Positions 61,058 through 64,000 of a stretch of DNA of 64,000 nucleotides are shown here, piece by piece. The notes beneath the pieces were generated by a model. The model was not told the origin of the DNA, searched no databases, and worked only from the letters and a program-made list of their open reading frames with translations. The first letter of the stretch is position 1; every line of letters starts with the position of its first letter. Origin of the DNA: JAKJGA01 sp029554345 (GTDB taxonomy: Bacteria; Spirochaetota; UBA4802; JAFGJZ01); assembly GCA_035395685.1 (NCBI GenBank), contig DAOPBR010000001.1, forward strand, positions 1 through 64,000, written 5' to 3'. The translations under genes were made by a program, and so were the position numbers.

Positions 61058-62867
61058 TAATCACCTTCAAAGGCAGTGTGATTTCAAATTCGGCGCCCTC
61101 GTTTAATGGAGAGCGGCATTCGATTCCGCCGTTATGCTCAAATATAATTTTTTTAACAATAGCAAGACCCAGTCCGCTTCCGCCAATTTTTCTGGTAAAA
61201 GTAGGTTCAAATATATTTGCTATCAGATTTTCGTCAATCCCGCAACCAGTGTCTTTAAAATATATTTTAATATTATCAGCATAGACACTTGTTGCAATTA
61301 CAATAGTTCCGGAATATTCCATTGCTTCAATTGAATTTTTTATCATATTTATAAATGCCTGACGCAGCAGATGTTTATCAAAAGCAAATATAGGCAATTT
61401 TTCATCAAGCTCAAGAACAAATCTTATTTTTTCATGACCCTCATAAAACTTAACACATGAAATAATAAGTTCGTTTAAGTCATTCATTTTCGGATCAGCT
61501 TCCGGAAGACGGGCATAATCGGTAAACTCTTTCATGATATGCTGAAGAGAATCCACTTCTTCCATGATGGTCTCGGATGCAGACGAAACTATTTTTTTAA
61601 TATCGGCATTCTCGTCATTCAGCTTCCGCTTCATTCTTTCAGCAGACAGCCGTATCGGAGTAAGAGGGTTCTTTATCTCGTGAATAAGTCGTCGTGAAAC
61701 CTGATTCCATGCTTTAAGTCTTTCAATCTGTGCTGTTTTTTCACGTGTTTCTTTTAATTCTGAAACCATTTGATTAAACGAATTAAACAGATATCCCAAT
61801 TCATCGGTAGATTTCCGTTCTAGAACAAAATCAAAATCGCCCTTCGCTACTTTTTCTGCCGACTTCGCAAGTTCAAATACCGGACGGGTAATATTCTTCG
61901 CTAAAAAAACAGCTCCGACAGATGATATGCCGACAATCGCAAGTGATATCACAAGAAGAAATATTCCAATGCCTGATTTAATTGCCGGGAGAAGCGCTTC
62001 CTTATCATTGTGAAGCATACGGGCTCTTCTCAGATAATTAATTTCATTTTTCACATTCTCCGGAATATGTCTGTAATACACAAATAAATAAGGGTGATGG
62101 TAATAGCTTGAAACTATAAGATCATTGTTATCGACAGAAATTCTTGAAAGTTCAATACCGCTTGAAAAGTCATTTACACGTAGAAATTTCCCGACTTCAT
62201 CTGAAAACTTCACATCACCTGAATCAAAAGGCATTCTTTCTATCAGGTTTCCCCACTGGCCTTTTCGTTTGACTTCATACATTAAAAAAACAAATCCATT
62301 CTTAGCCGCATCACTTGAAATAAAATTCCGGCTGGCCTCAGATTCAGGATTTATTATGCCTGCATCAACCATCAGTTTAAGGCTTTGTGACTTTGCTGAG
62401 ACTTCTTCTGCTAATATTATAGTTTTTTCAGATGCTAAATTAATTCCATGATCCAAGGCTTCACGGGTATTACTTGATATCAAATTACCGATTCCGCGGT
62501 TAACAAGTGAATTAGTAGCAATAATCACAGGCAAAGAAGGAAGAATGGCTATACACATAAAGACGAGTGCAATCTTTGTCCGTATACTAGTATCTTTAGG
62601 TGTAAAATCTTTTTGCGCCCGGCGCTTAAACGAAACAAATATTAAATAAAGGGCGATTATTATCGGAACTGCCATCAAAACATTTACAAAATAATAATCA
62701 TCCCCGTCCGGAGATACGCGCGGGAACAGACCAATGACAACTATCGAACAAAAGAAAAGAAGACCAATAACAACAACATAATCAATTGGTTTGGCCTTTT
62801 TTGAATACGATACAAATAAAGATTTTAATTTAACCAGTAATAACCGGATATCAGCTGCAACTCTCAT
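61050..62867 (-). CDS. NtrY-like membrane sensor histidine kinase
   Basis: A 605-residue inner-membrane kinase. Two helices near 25-75 and another pair near 88-115 and 300-325 frame an extracytoplasmic sensor domain (about 120-295). A HAMP linker (NITRPVFELAKSAEKVAKGD), a HisKA domain with the NtrY-type phospho-site RLIHEIKNPLTPIRLSAERM, and a HATPase with GCGIDENLIANIFEPTFTRK and GGSGLGLAIVKKI follow. The EIKNPLTPI sequence is characteristic of NtrY. It is co-translated with NtrX (eight-base overlap) and with HPr (stop and start share a base), so the pair is tied to the HPr system. Confidence 0.92.
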   Translation of the reverse strand: MRVAADIRLLLVKLKSLFVSYSKKAKPIDYVVVIGLLFFCSIVVIGLFPRVSPDGDDYYFVNVLMAVPIIIALYLIFVSFKRRAQKDFTPKDTSIRTKIALVFMCIAILPSLPVIIATNSLVNRGIGNLISSNTREALDHGINLASEKTIILAEEVSAKSQSLKLMVDAGIINPESEASRNFISSDAAKNGFVFLMYEVKRKGQWGNLIERMPFDSGDVKFSDEVGKFLRVNDFSSGIELSRISVDNNDLIVSSYYHHPYLFVYYRHIPENVKNEINYLRRARMLHNDKEALLPAIKSGIGIFLLVISLAIVGISSVGAVFLAKNITRPVFELAKSAEKVAKGDFDFVLERKSTDELGYLFNSFNQMVSELKETREKTAQIERLKAWNQVSRRLIHEIKNPLTPIRLSAERMKRKLNDENADIKKIVSSASETIMEEVDSLQHIMKEFTDYARLPEADPKMNDLNELIISCVKFYEGHEKIRFVLELDEKLPIFAFDKHLLRQAFINMIKNSIEAMEYSGTIVIATSVYADNIKIYFKDTGCGIDENLIANIFEPTFTRKIGGSGLGLAIVKKIIFEHNGGIECRSPLNEGAEFEITLPLKVING

Positions 62868-63148
62868 CAGAGAGCATTTTTATCCTTGTCAAAATCTGTT
62901 TCAATGAGCTTGCAGATGCGTTCTACAACTTCAGTTTCATTTACACCTTCAGCTCTTACAAGAAGCTTTGTTCCGTTGGAAATTCCAAGACCGAGAACAC
63001 TCATTATTGATTTTGCATTCGCTTCATCTTTATCCTTAATCATATAAACTTCGCATGAATCATACTGCATTGCAATCTTCACAATCATTGTTGCCGGACG
63101 AGCATGAAGCCCCGCGTCATGAGTTACTACAATTTCCTTTTCAAACAT
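62867..63148 (-). CDS. ptsH: Phosphocarrier protein HPr
   Basis: A 93-residue HPr. The PTS phosphorylation site His15 in AGLHARPA and the HprK-target serine (Ser47) in NAKSIMSVLGLGI are both present, so the protein can take phosphate from PEP/Enzyme I and be modified by HprK. ATG 63148 overlaps the hprK stop (TGATG) and has GGAGA upstream. No sugar EII permease is nearby, which favours a regulatory role. Confidence 0.95.
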   Translation of the reverse strand: MFEKEIVVTHDAGLHARPATMIVKIAMQYDSCEVYMIKDKDEANAKSIMSVLGLGISNGTKLLVRAEGVNETEVVERICKLIETDFDKDKNAL

Positions 63149-64000
63149 CACTGCTTCTCCATTCTCATCCAGTTTTGAATTTTAGCATCCAGCTCACGTG
63201 CTGAATGTACTCCCATTTTTTTTAGACGCTGATTCAGTGCAGCTGTTTCCACTATGATCGGAATATTTCTTCCTGGTCTTACCGGAAGCAGCACATGAGG
63301 AACTTTTACGCCGATAATTTCATAAAAATTTTCGTCAATTCCTGAACGGTCATAATCAGCCATATAATTCCATTCTTCAAGCGAAACAATCAACTCTATT
63401 TTTTTCCGGTTCCTTACTGATATTATTCCGTAAATATCACGTATATTCAGAATGCCCAAACCCCTTATTTCAATATGATGCCGTATCAAATGAGATCCTG
63501 TACCTGCGATGGTATTTTCATCAAGCTTTTTTATTTCTACAATATCATCTGCTATAAGCCTGTGGCCGCGTTCGATAAGCTCAAGAGCTGTTTCACTTTT
63601 TCCGATGCCGCTTTTTCCGAGAAGAAGAACACCGAAACCGAAAACATCAACAAGAGTTCCGTGAACGTTAACAATCGGCAGAAGAGAATTTCTTATTTTT
63701 CTGGTCAAAATATCTATTAAATCCGCAGTTGAAAGCGGAGAAACCAGAACAGGCACCTTCTTCTGAATTGCCGTATCAATAAAATCGGCAGGGGGCCTCA
63801 CTCCATGACTAAAAATACAACAAAAAACATCGAATGAAAAAAATTCCTTCATTACCTTTTTTCTGACATCAGAAGAAAGATTATTGAAATATGAACTTTC
63901 GCCTTTTCCGAATATCTGAATTCTGTCATGGGCGAAATGTTCAAAAGCACCGGCCAGGCATAGACCTGGTCTATTGATATCGGCAAAGATTATCTCCTTG
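63148..64000 (-). CDS. hprK: HPr kinase/phosphorylase, partial at 5' end
   Basis: Bifunctional serine kinase/phosphorylase of HPr. The frame is open to the right edge (283 residues visible). Upstream of the in-window ATG at 63852 the frame still encodes the HprK N-terminal domain (FADINRPGLCLAGAFEHFAH, KGESSYFNNL), so that ATG is not the start and the true start lies beyond 64000. The kinase domain has the P-loop GKSGIGKSETALEL, the capping His/Asp region LIADD, and the HprK signature EIRGLGILNIRDIYG. About 20-30 N-terminal residues are missing. First visible gene of the operon continuing to priA. Confidence 0.95.
   Translation of the reverse strand, partial: KEIIFADINRPGLCLAGAFEHFAHDRIQIFGKGESSYFNNLSSDVRKKVMKEFFSFDVFCCIFSHGVRPPADFIDTAIQKKVPVLVSPLSTADLIDILTRKIRNSLLPIVNVHGTLVDVFGFGVLLLGKSGIGKSETALELIERGHRLIADDIVEIKKLDENTIAGTGSHLIRHHIEIRGLGILNIRDIYGIISVRNRKKIELIVSLEEWNYMADYDRSGIDENFYEIIGVKVPHVLLPVRPGRNIPIIVETAALNQRLKKMGVHSARELDAKIQNWMRMEKQ

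Noticed and set aside
63148..63852. HprK starting at ATG 63852
   Set aside because: The frame stays open upstream and encodes the conserved HprK N-terminal domain to the window edge.

Overview
Organism. The window is low-GC (roughly 35 percent by eye), densely coded DNA from a bacterium with an outer membrane, flagella and probably an anaerobic, amino-acid-synthesising lifestyle. Evidence: LolA, a LolCD-type exporter, Lgt, several lipoproteins and beta-barrel-like proteins (outer membrane); FliD, a Maf-type (DUF115) motility accessory protein and sigma-28-like -10 elements (flagella); a soluble [FeFe]-hydrogenase-like chemoreceptor (H2/redox sensing); leuA with a leader/attenuator. The mix of HprK/HPr with NtrY/NtrX, a small RpoS-like sigma factor behind a sigma-54 promoter, AMMECR1 and FliD is compatible with a spirochaete-type lineage, but no rRNA is present and the assignment is an inference.

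Layout. 1-4281 (minus): a cas9 gene running off the left edge. It is a subtype II-B (FnCas9-like) Cas9 with every catalytic residue in place; adaptation genes and an array, if present, must lie beyond position 1. 4282-5920: an accessory stretch with two copies of a remarkable repeat built from consecutive perfect small-loop (mostly 3-nt) hairpins, flanking a small coiled-coil/membrane protein gene. 5880-23123: rseC-like gene, mfd, a duplicated lipoprotein, a PilZ-like membrane protein, a lolC/lolD pair, lolA, outer-membrane candidates, comEC, a GHKL-HDOD protein, maf and hslO. 23124-34613: RpoS-like sigma factor with sigma-54 promoter, PAS kinase, topA, xer recombinase, a receiver-HD protein, the hydrogenase-chemoreceptor, and a divergent radical SAM/AMMECR1 pair. 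34695-38695: TPR protein, degenerate ABC ATPase, STAS, Nudix, rnc, rpmF. 38696-41302: an AT-rich glycosyltransferase region beside two tRNA-Ser genes, then a membrane protein gene fused end-to-end with tRNA-Arg. 41382-47064: M23 peptidase, TPR, lipoprotein, MacB-like permease, miaA, lgt. 47279-51303: leuA with leader peptide and attenuator, then CIRCE-groES-groEL. 51343-55949: FeoC-like/Nif11-like pair divergent from fliD and two unknown genes. 55969-64000: rlmI-like methyltransferase, then a minus-strand operon hprK-ptsH-ntrY-ntrX-UDG-like-priA, with hprK cut by the right edge.

How it fits together. The right-hand operon links HPr phosphorylation (HprK/HPr) to an NtrY/NtrX pair whose NtrX carries the sigma-54 contact motif. 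The only clear sigma-54 promoter in the window drives the RpoS-like sigma factor, so a PTS/NtrX to sigma-54 to alternative-sigma cascade is a testable model. FliD and the hydrogenase-chemoreceptor both follow GCCGATAA/TCCGATAA elements typical of the flagellar sigma factor. The most notable system is the II-B Cas9; the most unusual unexplained structure is the hairpin-array repeat next to it.
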